This document shows, one piece after another, positions 1 to 8,548 of a stretch of 64,000 nucleotides of DNA. This stretch comes from JAJDUF01 sp965238265 (GTDB lineage: Bacteria; Chloroflexota; UBA11872; UBA12225; JAJDUF01): NCBI GenBank assembly GCA_965238265.1, contig OZ250185.1:806001-870000 (forward strand), given 5' to 3'. Positions within the stretch are counted from its first letter, which is position 1. Each line of letters starts with the position of its first letter. The position numbers and the translations under genes were made by a program. The notes beneath the pieces are model-generated. The model saw nothing but the letters and a program-made list of their open reading frames with translations. It had not been told where the DNA came from and searched no databases.

Positions 1-2
1 TA

Positions 3-1115
3 CTCGCGCAGGATCAGCGCTATCCGGTCTTGATTGACAAGTACCTCCAGGGCCGCGAGGTCGAGGTTGATGCGATCTGCGATGGTACCGACACCCTGAT
101 CCCCGGCATCATGGAGCACATCGAGCGTGCCGGTGTGCATTCCGGAGACAGCTTCGCCGTCTATCCACCCATCCACCTCGCTGCGCCGGACATCGAGCGT
201 ATCGTCGAATACACAACCCACATCTGCGCCAGCTTGGAGGCGCGCGGTCTCATCAACATCCAATACGTGCTGCACCAAGGCGAGGTGTACGTGCTGGAGG
301 TCAATCCGCGCAGCTCGCGGACGGTGCCGTTCCTGAGCAAAGTGACCGGCGTGCCGATGGTCCGCTTGGCAACCCAAGTCATGCTCGGCCGGCGCCTGGC
401 CGACCTCGGCTTTGGCACCGGACTGTGGCCGGCGCGGCCGCTGGTGGCGGTCAAGGCACCGGTGTTCTCGATGGCCAAGCTGGTTGGCGTAGACACCTTC
501 CTGGGGCCGGAGATGAAGTCCACCGGCGAAGTGATGGGCGTAGACAGCGCCTTTGCACCAGCGTTACGCAAGGCCATGATAGCCGCCGGCGTCTCGCTCC
601 CACCGGAAGGCGGTGTGCTCCTCTCCATCGCCGACCGCGACAAGGCCGAGGTCGAGCCGATCATCCGCGCCTTGGGCGACGCCGGCTACCGACTGTATGC
701 GACGGCAGGAACGGCAGCGCTGGTGCGGCGGCTGGGGTACGATGTGACCGCGGTAGGAAAGCTGACCGACGGCGATCAGACGATCATCAACCTGATCCGG
801 TCCGGCCGTACACATCTGGTCGTCAACACCGTCACCGGCGGCCGACCGGTGCTGCAAGACGGCTTCGAAATCCGGCGGGCCGCTGCCGAGCACCAGGTGC
901 CGTGCCTGACCTCGCTGGATACGGTAGGCGCATTGCTGGAGTCGCTGACCGGCGGCAGCGAATACAGCGTCCGATCACTGCCGGCCTATCGCACCGGCGC
1001 AGCCGCGCTGACTCCGGCGGTGGCCGCGCCCGACGTGCCGGCGGCGGTGGTGACGCGCCCGTTTGCACAATCCGACGAAGGGCAAGGCGGCGCCAACGGG
1101 CAGCTTCAGGGGTAA
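3..1115 (+). CDS. carB: Carbamoyl-phosphate synthase large chain, C-terminal part (truncated by window edge)
   Basis: The frame is open from the first bases, so the true start lies upstream of the window. CarB makes carbamoyl phosphate from bicarbonate, ATP and glutamine-derived ammonia for pyrimidine and arginine synthesis in the cytosol. The visible part holds the end of the second ATP-grasp half (PVLIDKYLQGREVEVDAI, then VLEVNPRSSRTVPFLSK) and the C-terminal MGS-like allosteric domain (LYATAGTAALVRR through VVNTVTGGR). The last 35 or so residues are an Ala/Pro-rich tail beyond the usual family end. Family assignment is secure. Confidence 0.95.
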   Translation, partial: LAQDQRYPVLIDKYLQGREVEVDAICDGTDTLIPGIMEHIERAGVHSGDSFAVYPPIHLAAPDIERIVEYTTHICASLEARGLINIQYVLHQGEVYVLEVNPRSSRTVPFLSKVTGVPMVRLATQVMLGRRLADLGFGTGLWPARPLVAVKAPVFSMAKLVGVDTFLGPEMKSTGEVMGVDSAFAPALRKAMIAAGVSLPPEGGVLLSIADRDKAEVEPIIRALGDAGYRLYATAGTAALVRRLGYDVTAVGKLTDGDQTIINLIRSGRTHLVVNTVTGGRPVLQDGFEIRRAAAEHQVPCLTSLDTVGALLESLTGGSEYSVRSLPAYRTGAAALTPAVAAPDVPAAVVTRPFAQSDEGQGGANGQLQG

Positions 1116-1182
1116 CCGTTGCGCCGGGCCGCGCCCCGGGATGCCAAGCTCGCGGTCGGCCGTTCGAGTACCTTAACGGCTA

Positions 1183-2070
1183 ATGGCACGTCAGCCGATT
1201 GCTCCTGCACTGGACGAACGACGGACTAGGCGGCGCGGTTATGCGCTCGCGGCGTCCGCGGTGCTCCTGTTCTCCACCAGTCCGGTCCTGACCCGGGTCG
1301 CCGATACGATCTCCTCCTTGGAAATCGCCTGGTGGCGGCTCTTCTTGGCCGCGCTGACGGTGCTGGTCATCGCCACCGTCAGCCGCCATCGGGTGCGGTG
1401 GCGACCGCTGGCAAGCAGACGGTTCGCCCTCTACGGCCTCACCATCGCGCTGCACTTCTTCTTCTACAACGCGTCGTTATCGTTCACCACCGTCGCGCAC
1501 AGCCTGGCGCTGGTCTACACCGCGCCGGTCTTCATTGCGCTCCTCTCGCGGGTCGTGCTGCAGGAAGGTCTCACGCCATCGCGGTGGCTGGGTGTGGCAC
1601 TAGGAGTGATCGGCGCAGCCGTGCTTGCCGGCGTCGAGCCGGACATCCGTCCCCGCGCGCTGCTCGGTGACGCGCTGGCCATCGGCTCGGCGCTGGCATT
1701 CGCCGTGTACTCGGTCGCCGGGCGGGCGGTACGCGCGCGCTACCCGCTCTACGACTACGCCGCCGGGGTCTACGGCTGGGGGGCACTATGGCTGACGCCG
1801 CTGGCGCTCTGGGCCGCACCCGGCAGCAGCTATCACCTGCCGGTACTGGGCGCCGTAGCGTTCCTCGGGATCGGACCGCTGGGGATCGGCCACACGCTCT
1901 ACAACGCGGCGCTGCGGCGTGCCCCGGCGACGGCCGTCAACCTGATTGCGACGGGAGAAGTGTTTGGCGGCGTGCTCCTGAGCGCCCTCTTCCTCGCCGA
2001 ATACCCCACGCCGTTCGCGCTAGCCGGCGGCGCCATCGTCCTCCTCGGCATCGGCCTCGTCATCCGCTAG
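1183..2070 (+). CDS. EamA/DMT-family transporter
   Basis: This 295-residue protein has about ten hydrophobic helices in two five-helix halves, the layout of drug/metabolite transporters. The halves begin near residue 18 (ALAASAVLLFSTSPVLTR) and near residue 160 (LLGDALAIGSALAFAVYSV). Family members export amino acids, nucleobases or other small metabolites across the inner membrane; the substrate cannot be read from sequence. It follows carB by 67 bp on the same strand, but no functional link is evident. Confidence 0.85.
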   Translation: MARQPIAPALDERRTRRRGYALAASAVLLFSTSPVLTRVADTISSLEIAWWRLFLAALTVLVIATVSRHRVRWRPLASRRFALYGLTIALHFFFYNASLSFTTVAHSLALVYTAPVFIALLSRVVLQEGLTPSRWLGVALGVIGAAVLAGVEPDIRPRALLGDALAIGSALAFAVYSVAGRAVRARYPLYDYAAGVYGWGALWLTPLALWAAPGSSYHLPVLGAVAFLGIGPLGIGHTLYNAALRRAPATAVNLIATGEVFGGVLLSALFLAEYPTPFALAGGAIVLLGIGLVIR

Positions 2071-2185
2071 GGCGCGCCGGCCGCCGCTGCTCATCCACCT
2101 GCTAAAATACGATAGGGGTAGAACATTTCTTCTCTAACCTAGCCCTTGTAAGCATAACCGACTGATGGTCGGTGGAGGCACGAAC

Positions 2186-2995
2186 ATGAAGGCTAACGAC
2201 GGAGGTCCAAGCAACGGTTCACCACCCCGGGATAGGCAGGAAGACAACGCAGCCCTGCCACGCAGCGGAAATCGAAATCGGTTCCGCTATCGCGCTACCA
2301 CTCGTTCAGTCGAGATTGAAGCTGATTTTACAGATGCAACGGCGGAGTCCTTCTCCCAGCTTCTGGCCGGGTTAGCCAGCCCGGCGATTACTGGACAGCC
2401 GGTGGTAACGAGCAATGTTAATCCTGTCGTTGATACCTCAGCACGGTTAGCGGCTCCTGCAAGCAACGGAACGTCAGAAACTGACACCACAGAGCCTGAT
2501 GAAGCGGAGCCCCCAGTCGTGGATTCGCACAATGGTCAGTTGTCGCAAGTTCTACGGCCGATCTTCACTGTGAAAGATGATCGGCTCTTGTTCGACACAA
2601 CTGCTCTAAAGGCGAAGTCGAGGAGAGACTACGTCAAGCGTGCAGTCTACCTATACCTACTGGGAAGTGCAGCGCTCGGCCGGCCGTCAGTACCGCGTGG
2701 TGACATAACCGAAGTCTTGAAGGAAAGGCGAGTCTATGACGGCAATGCCAGAAGTTTCCTCTCAGCAGATCCCAAGCTACGCCGCGATGAGGATTCTATC
2801 GAGTTGACTGCTGAGAGCCGTGCGGAGGCAGAGCAATATGCCAAAGATGTGTCCGACTCTAGCTTGCCGGACAAGTGGCGACCTGGGAAGCAGAACAGCC
2901 AGAAGAGCACGGCAAAGCGGGCAGGCGTGAGCCAGGAAGATGCCGGTGGGCCTCAGTCTGCACCAGCAAAATCGAAGGGATCGGGTGAGGGCTGA
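2186..2995 (+). CDS. Hypothetical protein, first gene of a low-GC three-gene cassette; C-terminal winged-helix-like region
   Basis: The 269-residue protein starts at ATG 2186, chosen because GGAGG lies seven bases upstream (2174-2178); an in-frame ATG at 2165 has no such site. The N-terminal half is polar and probably disordered. Residues of the second half (FDTTALKAKSRRDYVKRAVY onward to ELTAESRAEAEQY) have a pattern compatible with a winged helix. The C-terminus is a Lys/Ser/Gly-rich tail. I do not recognise the family. Base composition is visibly lower in GC than the flanking genes, suggesting transfer. It precedes two co-oriented genes that overlap each other, so the three are probably co-transcribed. 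Confidence 0.6.
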   Translation: MKANDGGPSNGSPPRDRQEDNAALPRSGNRNRFRYRATTRSVEIEADFTDATAESFSQLLAGLASPAITGQPVVTSNVNPVVDTSARLAAPASNGTSETDTTEPDEAEPPVVDSHNGQLSQVLRPIFTVKDDRLLFDTTALKAKSRRDYVKRAVYLYLLGSAALGRPSVPRGDITEVLKERRVYDGNARSFLSADPKLRRDEDSIELTAESRAEAEQYAKDVSDSSLPDKWRPGKQNSQKSTAKRAGVSQEDAGGPQSAPAKSKGSGEG

Positions 2996-3013
2996 CGGAC
3001 TCATGGGCAGGCC

Positions 3014-3355
3014 ATGGCTTCTTGGCTGTCCTCTCTAGAGAATTCCGAGCTTAAGGGAAAGCACATACACAGGGTGCTTCAGGATTCAGCACTCGCCGAT
3101 AGAGGCTTGATAGCCCTGTGGTCCCTATATACGGTAGCGAACGTCAAGGATGCGGTCGCTGCCGGGCGCCTTGTCAAGCTCCTTGAAGATGGTTTTCAAG
3201 TACAGGGCCACCGGGGCAACTTAGAAAGAGCACTGGGGAATCTGAAGAAAAAGGGGTCACATCTCCTCATGAGTGGAGGTGGAACGAAGTATAAGATTAC
3301 TCATAGTGGAGTTGACCATGTTGAGAAGCTGCTTCGGGAGCGTGGTGCCCTATGA
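3014..3355 (+). CDS. Small winged-helix-like hypothetical protein, second gene of the cassette
   Basis: The 113-residue protein reads like a stand-alone winged helix: helices around residues 25-75 (LWSLYTVANVKDAVAAGRLV, then LERALGNLKKKG) followed by a beta wing (HLLMSGGGTKYKITHSG) and a closing helix (VDHVEKLL). It starts 18 bp after the upstream stop and ends in an ATGA overlap with the next gene, so translational coupling is likely. The family is not recognised. A DNA-binding or adaptor role for the cassette is inference. Confidence 0.6.
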   Translation: MASWLSSLENSELKGKHIHRVLQDSALADRGLIALWSLYTVANVKDAVAAGRLVKLLEDGFQVQGHRGNLERALGNLKKKGSHLLMSGGGTKYKITHSGVDHVEKLLRERGAL

Positions 3356-4146
3356 AAATGACCCCAGTCGGCCTCATAACTGAGCTCAGTAGCTCAATTG
3401 ACAAAACCCTAGCCGAGCAGCTAGTTACTAGCTATGGGGAAGTACAGGGCCGCTTTCTCGGCGGTGACTGGAAGCCAAGTGAACTCGACAGTGGACACTT
3501 TTGTGAGGCCGCCGCTCGGGCCATGTGGCAACTCGATAGTGGGTCAGTTAATCATAGCCTTTCCCCAGGCAAGATTACAGAGCGCCTAGAAGACAAGGAA
3601 AACAAACGCCCCCACAAATTAACAGCCAAGGTGCGTACCCACTTCTGTCGAGTCCTGGGCACCGCGTATAAGTTTCGGAGCGATAGAGGAGTGGCGCATA
3701 TTTCACCACAATACACGGCAAACTACATGGATGCAATGTTAATGATCCACCTCTCCAAGTGGCTATTTGGCGAAGTGCTCAGACTGGCGTGGAAGGGTGA
3801 TCGCGCCGAAGTAGCCCAAGTAATCGAGTCCATCGTTCAGCTTGAGCACTCGCTAGTGCATGAGCTTGATGGAAGACCCCTGGTACAGGTTGCCGGCATC
3901 TCGGCGCCAGACGAGATTCTACTGCTTCTCAACAGTGCTCCCGGTGGCCGCCTGTCCCGTGCTGAACTGGGAGCATATGCTCACCATAGGCCGAACACTA
4001 TCTCTATGGCCATAAGACGTCTGTCCGGCCCAAACCAGCGCAGGCTGCGTCTGGACGAACACGGGAACCTAGCCCTTACACCGCTGGGCCAGGAATATGT
4101 GAGGACAGACCTCATGCCCAAGCTGCTGGCACAGAAGGCGGCGTGA
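3352..4146 (+). CDS. HEPN-like protein with C-terminal winged helix, third gene of the cassette
   Basis: The 264-residue protein has an alpha-helical N-terminal two thirds containing R109-x6-H116 (RSDRGVAH). This fits the R-x4-6-H catalytic motif of HEPN ribonucleases found in many toxin and phage-defence proteins. Residues about 188-255 (DEILLLLNSAPGGRLSRAEL to LTPLGQEYV) look like a winged helix. The start overlaps the upstream stop by ATGA. Lower GC than the neighbours and lack of housekeeping context suggest an acquired module. Ribonuclease activity and a defence role are inferred from a short motif and need structural comparison. Confidence 0.6.
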   Translation: MKMTPVGLITELSSSIDKTLAEQLVTSYGEVQGRFLGGDWKPSELDSGHFCEAAARAMWQLDSGSVNHSLSPGKITERLEDKENKRPHKLTAKVRTHFCRVLGTAYKFRSDRGVAHISPQYTANYMDAMLMIHLSKWLFGEVLRLAWKGDRAEVAQVIESIVQLEHSLVHELDGRPLVQVAGISAPDEILLLLNSAPGGRLSRAELGAYAHHRPNTISMAIRRLSGPNQRRLRLDEHGNLALTPLGQEYVRTDLMPKLLAQKAA

Positions 4147-4254
4147 GAAACAAGCCACTTAACTTTGCTGGGGGTTGAGGTCGCCGCGCTGACTCCCCTG
4201 CCTTGGAGAGGGCTGAAAGCTGACCACTGACGGCTGACGGCTGACGGCTGTCAG
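4147..4254. other. Short intergenic segment with a GCTGACG micro-repeat
   Basis: The stretch between two converging transcription units contains a partial GC-block repeat (GACTCCCCTGCCTTGGAG near 4191) and then three close copies of CTGACGG at about 4227-4248. No gene or terminator hairpin is evident. Confidence 0.4.
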
Positions 4255-4491
4255 CTAATACGGCTCCGCGCCGCCGTAGCCGTGCCCGCAATACCGTTGG
4301 ATGGCCGCGCGCAACTCGCCTTCCAACGCAAGCTGGCGGTTGACCAATCCGTCGAGCACGGACAACAACTCGGTATGCTCAACCTGCTGGCGAGCGGCTT
4401 GCAGCTCGTTGAGTAGCGCGGTCACCTGCCGGTAGACGGTGTCAACCGCCTCCGCTTCCTGCTTGGTTGCACGCCGCGGTTCTGATGCCAC
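4255..4491 (-). CDS. Small coiled-coil hypothetical protein
   Basis: The start is taken as GTG 4491 because GAGGAGG lies eight bases upstream on the coding strand; longer versions overlap the upstream gene and have no such site. The 78-residue product is mostly one amphipathic helix (AEAVDTVYRQVTALLNELQA through LVNRQLALEGELRAAIQRY), likely a coiled coil. It lies 28 bp downstream of a sugar-isomerase-like gene on the same strand. The family is unknown. Confidence 0.55.
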   Translation of the reverse strand: MASEPRRATKQEAEAVDTVYRQVTALLNELQAARQQVEHTELLSVLDGLVNRQLALEGELRAAIQRYCGHGYGGAEPY

Positions 4492-4519
4492 GACACCGGC
4501 CTCCTCGCTGGCGCTCGCG

Positions 4520-5338
4520 CTAGAGTCGCAGGAGCACATCCAGGTCCGACGACAGATCGAAGACGTGCTTGCGCGGGTCAAGTTGGTACGGGCCGATTTC
4601 TACCGTGACCCAGCCGTCGTAGTCAATAGCGCGCAAGCCGGCAAACACCGCCGGCCAGTCAATGTCCCCTTCGAGTAACCGCACAAAGCCACTGGAGCTG
4701 CACCCGGCACTCGAACGGAACCCCTTGACGTGGACGCGCTTGATGCGCTCACCGAGGCAGCTGACCCAGTGCTGGGGCCACCCAAACGCGGCGCAGTTGC
4801 CCGCATCGAAGTAGCAGGCGGCGTAGGGGCTGTTGATCTGATCGAGAAACAGGCACATCTCCATCGGCGTGTAGAGCATCTTGTTCCACACGTTCTCCAC
4901 GGCGAGCGTGACGCCGTGCCGTTCGCAGTCAGGGAGTAGGTCACGAATGAACGTTTGCGCCCGGTCCCAGGCGATCTCGTATGGCACGTCCTCCTTGCAG
5001 GTCCCCGGCACCAAGAGCAGCGCATCCACACCGAGGTCGGGCGCTATCGCAATGCTCTGGCGGACCAGTCGGGCCGCCTCGGCCCGCTCGGAGGGATCGT
5101 TGGCCGTCGGCGAGACCTGCCACATCGGCCCGGCCAACATGCCGGAGACCGGGACGGTGCGGGCGGCGACCGCGGCGACCGCCGCGGTATCGGCTGCGGG
5201 ACCATCGAACGAGAAAAAGCCCTCCTGGCTCAGGGCTATCTCGATCCCGTCAAAACCGGCCGCGGCCGCTAGCTCAAACTGCTCCGGCAACGACATGGAG
5301 CGCGGCATGCACCCGGTTGCCATGACTGATTTCTGCAT
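4520..5338 (-). CDS. Sugar phosphate isomerase/epimerase-like TIM-barrel protein
   Basis: The 272-residue protein fits the xylose-isomerase-like/AP-endonuclease-2 TIM-barrel family. It has an N-terminal beta-alpha unit (AAAAGFDGIEIALSQEG), LAVENVWNKML for the fourth-strand metal ligand, YFDAGNCAAFGW, and RIKRVHVKGF for later metal-binding strands. Such enzymes isomerise or epimerise keto sugars and inositol derivatives using a divalent metal. AAGGAG precedes the ATG at 5338. It lies 66 bp downstream of a PfkB-family kinase on the same strand, so the pair may act on one sugar; the substrate is unknown. Confidence 0.8.
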   Translation of the reverse strand: MQKSVMATGCMPRSMSLPEQFELAAAAGFDGIEIALSQEGFFSFDGPAADTAAVAAVAARTVPVSGMLAGPMWQVSPTANDPSERAEAARLVRQSIAIAPDLGVDALLLVPGTCKEDVPYEIAWDRAQTFIRDLLPDCERHGVTLAVENVWNKMLYTPMEMCLFLDQINSPYAACYFDAGNCAAFGWPQHWVSCLGERIKRVHVKGFRSSAGCSSSGFVRLLEGDIDWPAVFAGLRAIDYDGWVTVEIGPYQLDPRKHVFDLSSDLDVLLRL

Positions 5339-5404
5339 GGAACTGCTCCTTGCACAGCGTGAGTATATGCCGCCAAGTGTACTGGATCGCTCGATCTCGC
5401 TTCA

Positions 5405-6289
5405 CTATACGCGGTCGTCCGCTGCCATACGCTCCAAAATCTGGGGCGCTGTCGCAATCCCGCTGAGACCGGGCGCCTCGACGGCAAACGCGGCCGCAGC
5501 GCACGCGAAGTCCGCGGCCCAGACGGGATCGCCGCGTTGGTGGAGGCCAATGGCAAAGGCCGCTGCGAACACATCGCCAGCACCAGTGGGATCAACCTCG
5601 TTGGCCCGGTACGCGCGGGCGCGGTGGATCAGCCGCGCGTCGGCATAGACATCGGCCCCCTCGCGTCCCCGTGTCATGGCGACGAACGGTGCGAGCCGCT
5701 GCCACGCCGCCAGCGACTGCGGGACACCTTGCAAATCGTCCCCACTGAGCACCAGAACGGTGCAACGTCCGCGTATGGACTCGGCCTCGCGCCACGGCAC
5801 GGGCCGGACCAACCCGTCCGCGTCCCAGGTACGCAGCCAGCCTTGCGGAACAACCGCGCGCACTGCCGCGCTGCTCGCACAGTCGAGCAGGTCGGGCTGC
5901 ATTTCCTGGGCGACCGGGCCAAACAGCATGATGGGCGCTTGCCGTAGGGACACCGGGATATCGCGGGCGGTGATGGGCTGCGCCCGCGCATGGAGATACT
6001 GGCGCCGTTGACCGTCTTCGTAGACGTTCTCGAAGGTGGTAGAGTACGGCGAACCGGCATTGTAGACGGTGACCTCGGCGGCCAGCGCGTCGAGAGGCGC
6101 AAAGGGGGCCGCGCGCGTGACGAGCGCCGCGCGCAGGCCGAGCCGCGCGGCGGTGCAGGCAGCATAGGCCGCCGTCCCGCCCAAGCGGTAACCGGACGGC
6201 GTGCGGTCACGGGCCACGTGGCCCACAGCGACAAATTCCGGGCCGGCGGCGGCGCCGGTGCCCCTAATCGGATTGTGCAGACCTGGCAT
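5405..6289 (-). CDS. PfkB-family carbohydrate kinase
   Basis: This 294-residue ribokinase-like enzyme has the C-terminal PfkB signature NEVDPTGAGDVFAAAFA, in which the second Asp is the catalytic base and GAGD forms the anion hole. An early GG segment is at GYRLGGTAAYAACTAARLG. It phosphorylates a sugar or nucleoside that cannot be named from sequence. The ATG at 6289 lies one base after the jag stop (TGACATG), so translation is probably coupled to the yidC-jag operon. That is an unusual position for a sugar kinase. Confidence 0.85.
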   Translation of the reverse strand: MPGLHNPIRGTGAAAGPEFVAVGHVARDRTPSGYRLGGTAAYAACTAARLGLRAALVTRAAPFAPLDALAAEVTVYNAGSPYSTTFENVYEDGQRRQYLHARAQPITARDIPVSLRQAPIMLFGPVAQEMQPDLLDCASSAAVRAVVPQGWLRTWDADGLVRPVPWREAESIRGRCTVLVLSGDDLQGVPQSLAAWQRLAPFVAMTRGREGADVYADARLIHRARAYRANEVDPTGAGDVFAAAFAIGLHQRGDPVWAADFACAAAAFAVEAPGLSGIATAPQILERMAADDRV

Positions 6290-6290
6290 G

Positions 6291-7019
6291 TCAACGCGGC
6301 TTGATCACGACGCGGCGGTTGTCGCCCGTTCCTTCGCTCTCAGTCGTTACATCAGGATCGTCCACGAGCACCAAGTGGACAATCCGTCGCTCATTCGGCG
6401 GCATCGGTTCGAGGACCATCTGCTGGCGAGTAACCCGCACGCGCTGCGCCAGGCGCTCCGCCATGCTTTCCAGCAGGCCCTCCCGTCGCTGCCTATAGCC
6501 GTCGGCGTCCACAACGAGTCGGATACGGCGCTCGAGCTGATTGTTCACCATCAGGCTCAACACGAACTGGAGCGCGCGCAGCGTGGTGCCCCGCCGGCCA
6601 ATCAGCTCCGCGACGCCCGGACCAACCGCGTTCAGTGTAACCGGATCAATCGAGCGCACTTGGATATCGAGCACCAGCCCCATGCGATTCAACAGCTCGG
6701 CCAGCATCATCTGGGCAAACTCGGCGTCTCGCGTGCCCTGGAGATCGGCGTCGGCGGCGTCGGCGGCGTCAACTTCCGAGTCACCGGCCGGTGGTACCGC
6801 CGGCTGCTCTGCCTCCGGCGCTGGCTCCGGTGTCTCCATCGTGACTGCTTTGACCGCTACCCGCACCTGCGCCGGTTCAGCGCCAAACGCGAGCAACTGC
6901 GGTGGGCTGCCGCGTGACACCACGGTCACGTCCACCTCGTTTTCCGCTTTGCCCAGCTTCTGCAACGCTCGCTGCACCGCTTCACGCACCGTGCGAGCCG
7001 TTTCATCAACGCTTTCCAC
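6291..7019 (-). CDS. jag: RNA-binding protein Jag/KhpB (SpoIIIJ-associated)
   Basis: The start is set at GTG 7019. There the product begins with the Jag_N pattern (VESVDETARTVREAVQRAL) and GGAGG lies seven bases upstream; longer reading frames run into yidC. The 242-residue protein has Jag_N (1-52), an acidic linker rich in Asp/Ala/Glu, a KH domain (about 115-170, GVAELIGRRGTTLRALQFVL) and a C-terminal R3H domain with NERRIVH. KhpB binds RNA with KhpA and affects cell division and membrane-protein biogenesis in other bacteria. It overlaps the end of yidC by 14 bp. Confidence 0.88.
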   Translation of the reverse strand: MESVDETARTVREAVQRALQKLGKAENEVDVTVVSRGSPPQLLAFGAEPAQVRVAVKAVTMETPEPAPEAEQPAVPPAGDSEVDAADAADADLQGTRDAEFAQMMLAELLNRMGLVLDIQVRSIDPVTLNAVGPGVAELIGRRGTTLRALQFVLSLMVNNQLERRIRLVVDADGYRQRREGLLESMAERLAQRVRVTRQQMVLEPMPPNERRIVHLVLVDDPDVTTESEGTGDNRRVVIKPR

Positions 7020-7977
7020 GCGCCCGCCTCCCCCCACGGCGACGAGAGGATCGCCGTCTTTCTTGTGATCTCTCGCTTGGTCCATCCCGGTTTTCAGCGA
7101 CTTCCGGCTCCGCGGTCCCGAGCAGTCGGCGCAGGCCGGCCCGCCAGTCCCAGTCGAGGAGGCTGCGCGCTTCCGTCGGCGCAGCCGGCCCATCAGCGCC
7201 GGCATTGCGGCTGACTGCGCCGGCGGTGCTCGTGCCTGTGCCGGACCCCGATCCGGTATCCGCCCCCGACTTGTTCGGCAAGAGCGCCCCCCATCCGGTA
7301 ATGAAGTATTGCTGGACAATACCGAAGACATTCTGCACAACCCAGTACAGCGCCAGGCCGGCGCCGAAGTTGACGCCAATGACGATAATCATCAAGGGCA
7401 TGAACATCATCATCTGCTGCTGGAGCCGCTGTTGAGGATCACCGGACGGCGTGGTCATCATCCGCTGCTGCACCCACTGGGTACCACCGGCGAGCAGGGG
7501 CAGCAGGAAGGGCACCGGGAAGCCCAGCCCGGTTAATTCCGGCCCCAGCACGTCCGGCTGAGACAAGTTTTCGACCCACAGAAACGATTCCTGGAAGGCG
7601 GGGTGGGCCATCTCGCCACTACCCAGATTAATCAGGGCGTGGTAGAAGGCAAAGAAGAAGGGCATCTGGAGGAGCAGCGGGAGGCAGCCACCGAGCGGGT
7701 TGACCCCCTCCTCGCGGTAGAGCTTCATCGTCTCTTCTTGGACCTTCTGCTTGTCGTTGCCGTACTTCTTCTTGAGCGCGGCAACCTTCGGCTGCATCGC
7801 CTGCATCGCCTTCATAGACCGACTGCCTTTGAGCGACAGCGGCAACAGGACAAGGCGAATCAAGATCGTGAAGATGATGATGGCGAGACCGGCGCTGCCG
7901 GTTAGCTCGGCGATATACACCAAGCCGCTAACAAGGGGGAAGACCAGGAAGGTATTCCAGATGGCGGTTCTGTCCAA
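7006..7977 (-). CDS. yidC: Membrane protein insertase YidC/Oxa1
   Basis: The start chosen is TTG 7977, with GGAGG (7987-7991) nine bases upstream; an upstream GTG at 8013 lacks a site. The 323-residue product inserts proteins into the inner membrane. It begins directly with the first transmembrane helix (TFLVFPLVSGLVYIAEL). It carries the 60KD_IMP core: a hydrophilic-groove Arg in FTILIRLVLLPLSLKGSRSM, a cytosolic hairpin (MQPKVAALKKKYGNDKQ) and PLGGCLPLLLQMPFFFAFY. The C-terminal tail is Arg-rich (RRRSSRRRGGRRARGKR), as expected for ribosome contact. Confidence 0.92.
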   Translation of the reverse strand: MDRTAIWNTFLVFPLVSGLVYIAELTGSAGLAIIIFTILIRLVLLPLSLKGSRSMKAMQAMQPKVAALKKKYGNDKQKVQEETMKLYREEGVNPLGGCLPLLLQMPFFFAFYHALINLGSGEMAHPAFQESFLWVENLSQPDVLGPELTGLGFPVPFLLPLLAGGTQWVQQRMMTTPSGDPQQRLQQQMMMFMPLMIIVIGVNFGAGLALYWVVQNVFGIVQQYFITGWGALLPNKSGADTGSGSGTGTSTAGAVSRNAGADGPAAPTEARSLLDWDWRAGLRRLLGTAEPEVAENRDGPSERSQERRRSSRRRGGRRARGKR

Positions 7978-8137
7978 AACTAGAGACCTCCAGGGATAGA
8001 TAGCCGGTGACACGTCAGGACTGCGTCACTGACGAGGCCAGGACTACACCACCTATTTCTTCTATACTGATTGTGCAGTCCTGGCAGTCAGATCGTGCCG
8101 ACAATCCTTACCGGGGCAATCACCAGGGCCGGCCGCT

Positions 8138-8182
8138 GTTGACATTGCCCGGTCATTCTCGCGAAAGCAGGAATCCAGAGAG
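8138..8182 (+). repeat. Half copy of the REP-doublet repeat (TTGACATT end)
   Basis: This segment matches the first half of the 99-bp repeat seen in full at 14322-14420: TTGACATT, then a GGTCATTC...GAATCCAGAG inverted pair around GCGAAAGC. It lies between yidC and yidD on the same operon. The second half is missing. Confidence 0.6.
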
Positions 8183-8215
8183 TGGCATACGCTGGCCCGC
8201 CGCTGCTCCAGTAGC

Positions 8216-8548
8216 TCAGGGGGCCGGGTCGTAGCCGCCGGGGTGAAAGGGATGACAACGCAGGATCCGACGGAGGGCCAGCCACACTCCGCGCAGTATA
8301 CCATGACGGACTATGGCCTCGTGGGCATACACCGAGCAGGTCGGAGCAAAGCGACAGGTGCTGGGGAAGAACGGGGAGACCAGGATTTGATACCCCCGAA
8401 TGCTGCCCAAGACCAGCCAGCGCAGCAACCGTACTATGCCAGGCGGCGCGTGGGCGGCGGCGCTCACCCCCCCGGCAGGCGCCTCCGACGGCTCCCGCTG
8501 CGCCGCGCGCCGCGCGCTCTGCACAACTACCGTTGACGTAGCGGTCAT
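8216..8548 (-). CDS. yidD: Membrane protein insertion efficiency factor YidD
   Basis: The C-terminal 70 residues match YidD: YQILVSPFFPSTCRFAPTCS, YAHEAIVRHG and RILRCHPFHPGGYDP, with the three conserved cysteines. YidD is a small membrane-associated protein that helps YidC-dependent insertion. The N-terminal 40 residues are Ala-rich and not conserved, so the real start may be internal. The ATG at 8548 overlaps the rnpA stop (ATGA), which supports translational coupling. Confidence 0.9.
   Translation of the reverse strand: MTATSTVVVQSARRAAQREPSEAPAGGVSAAAHAPPGIVRLLRWLVLGSIRGYQILVSPFFPSTCRFAPTCSVYAHEAIVRHGILRGVWLALRRILRCHPFHPGGYDPAP

Noticed and set aside
7020..7379. Extended Jag reading frame beginning at 7379
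   Set aside because: The added residues are an out-of-frame shadow of yidC. Jag_N begins at GTG 7019 with a good ribosome site.
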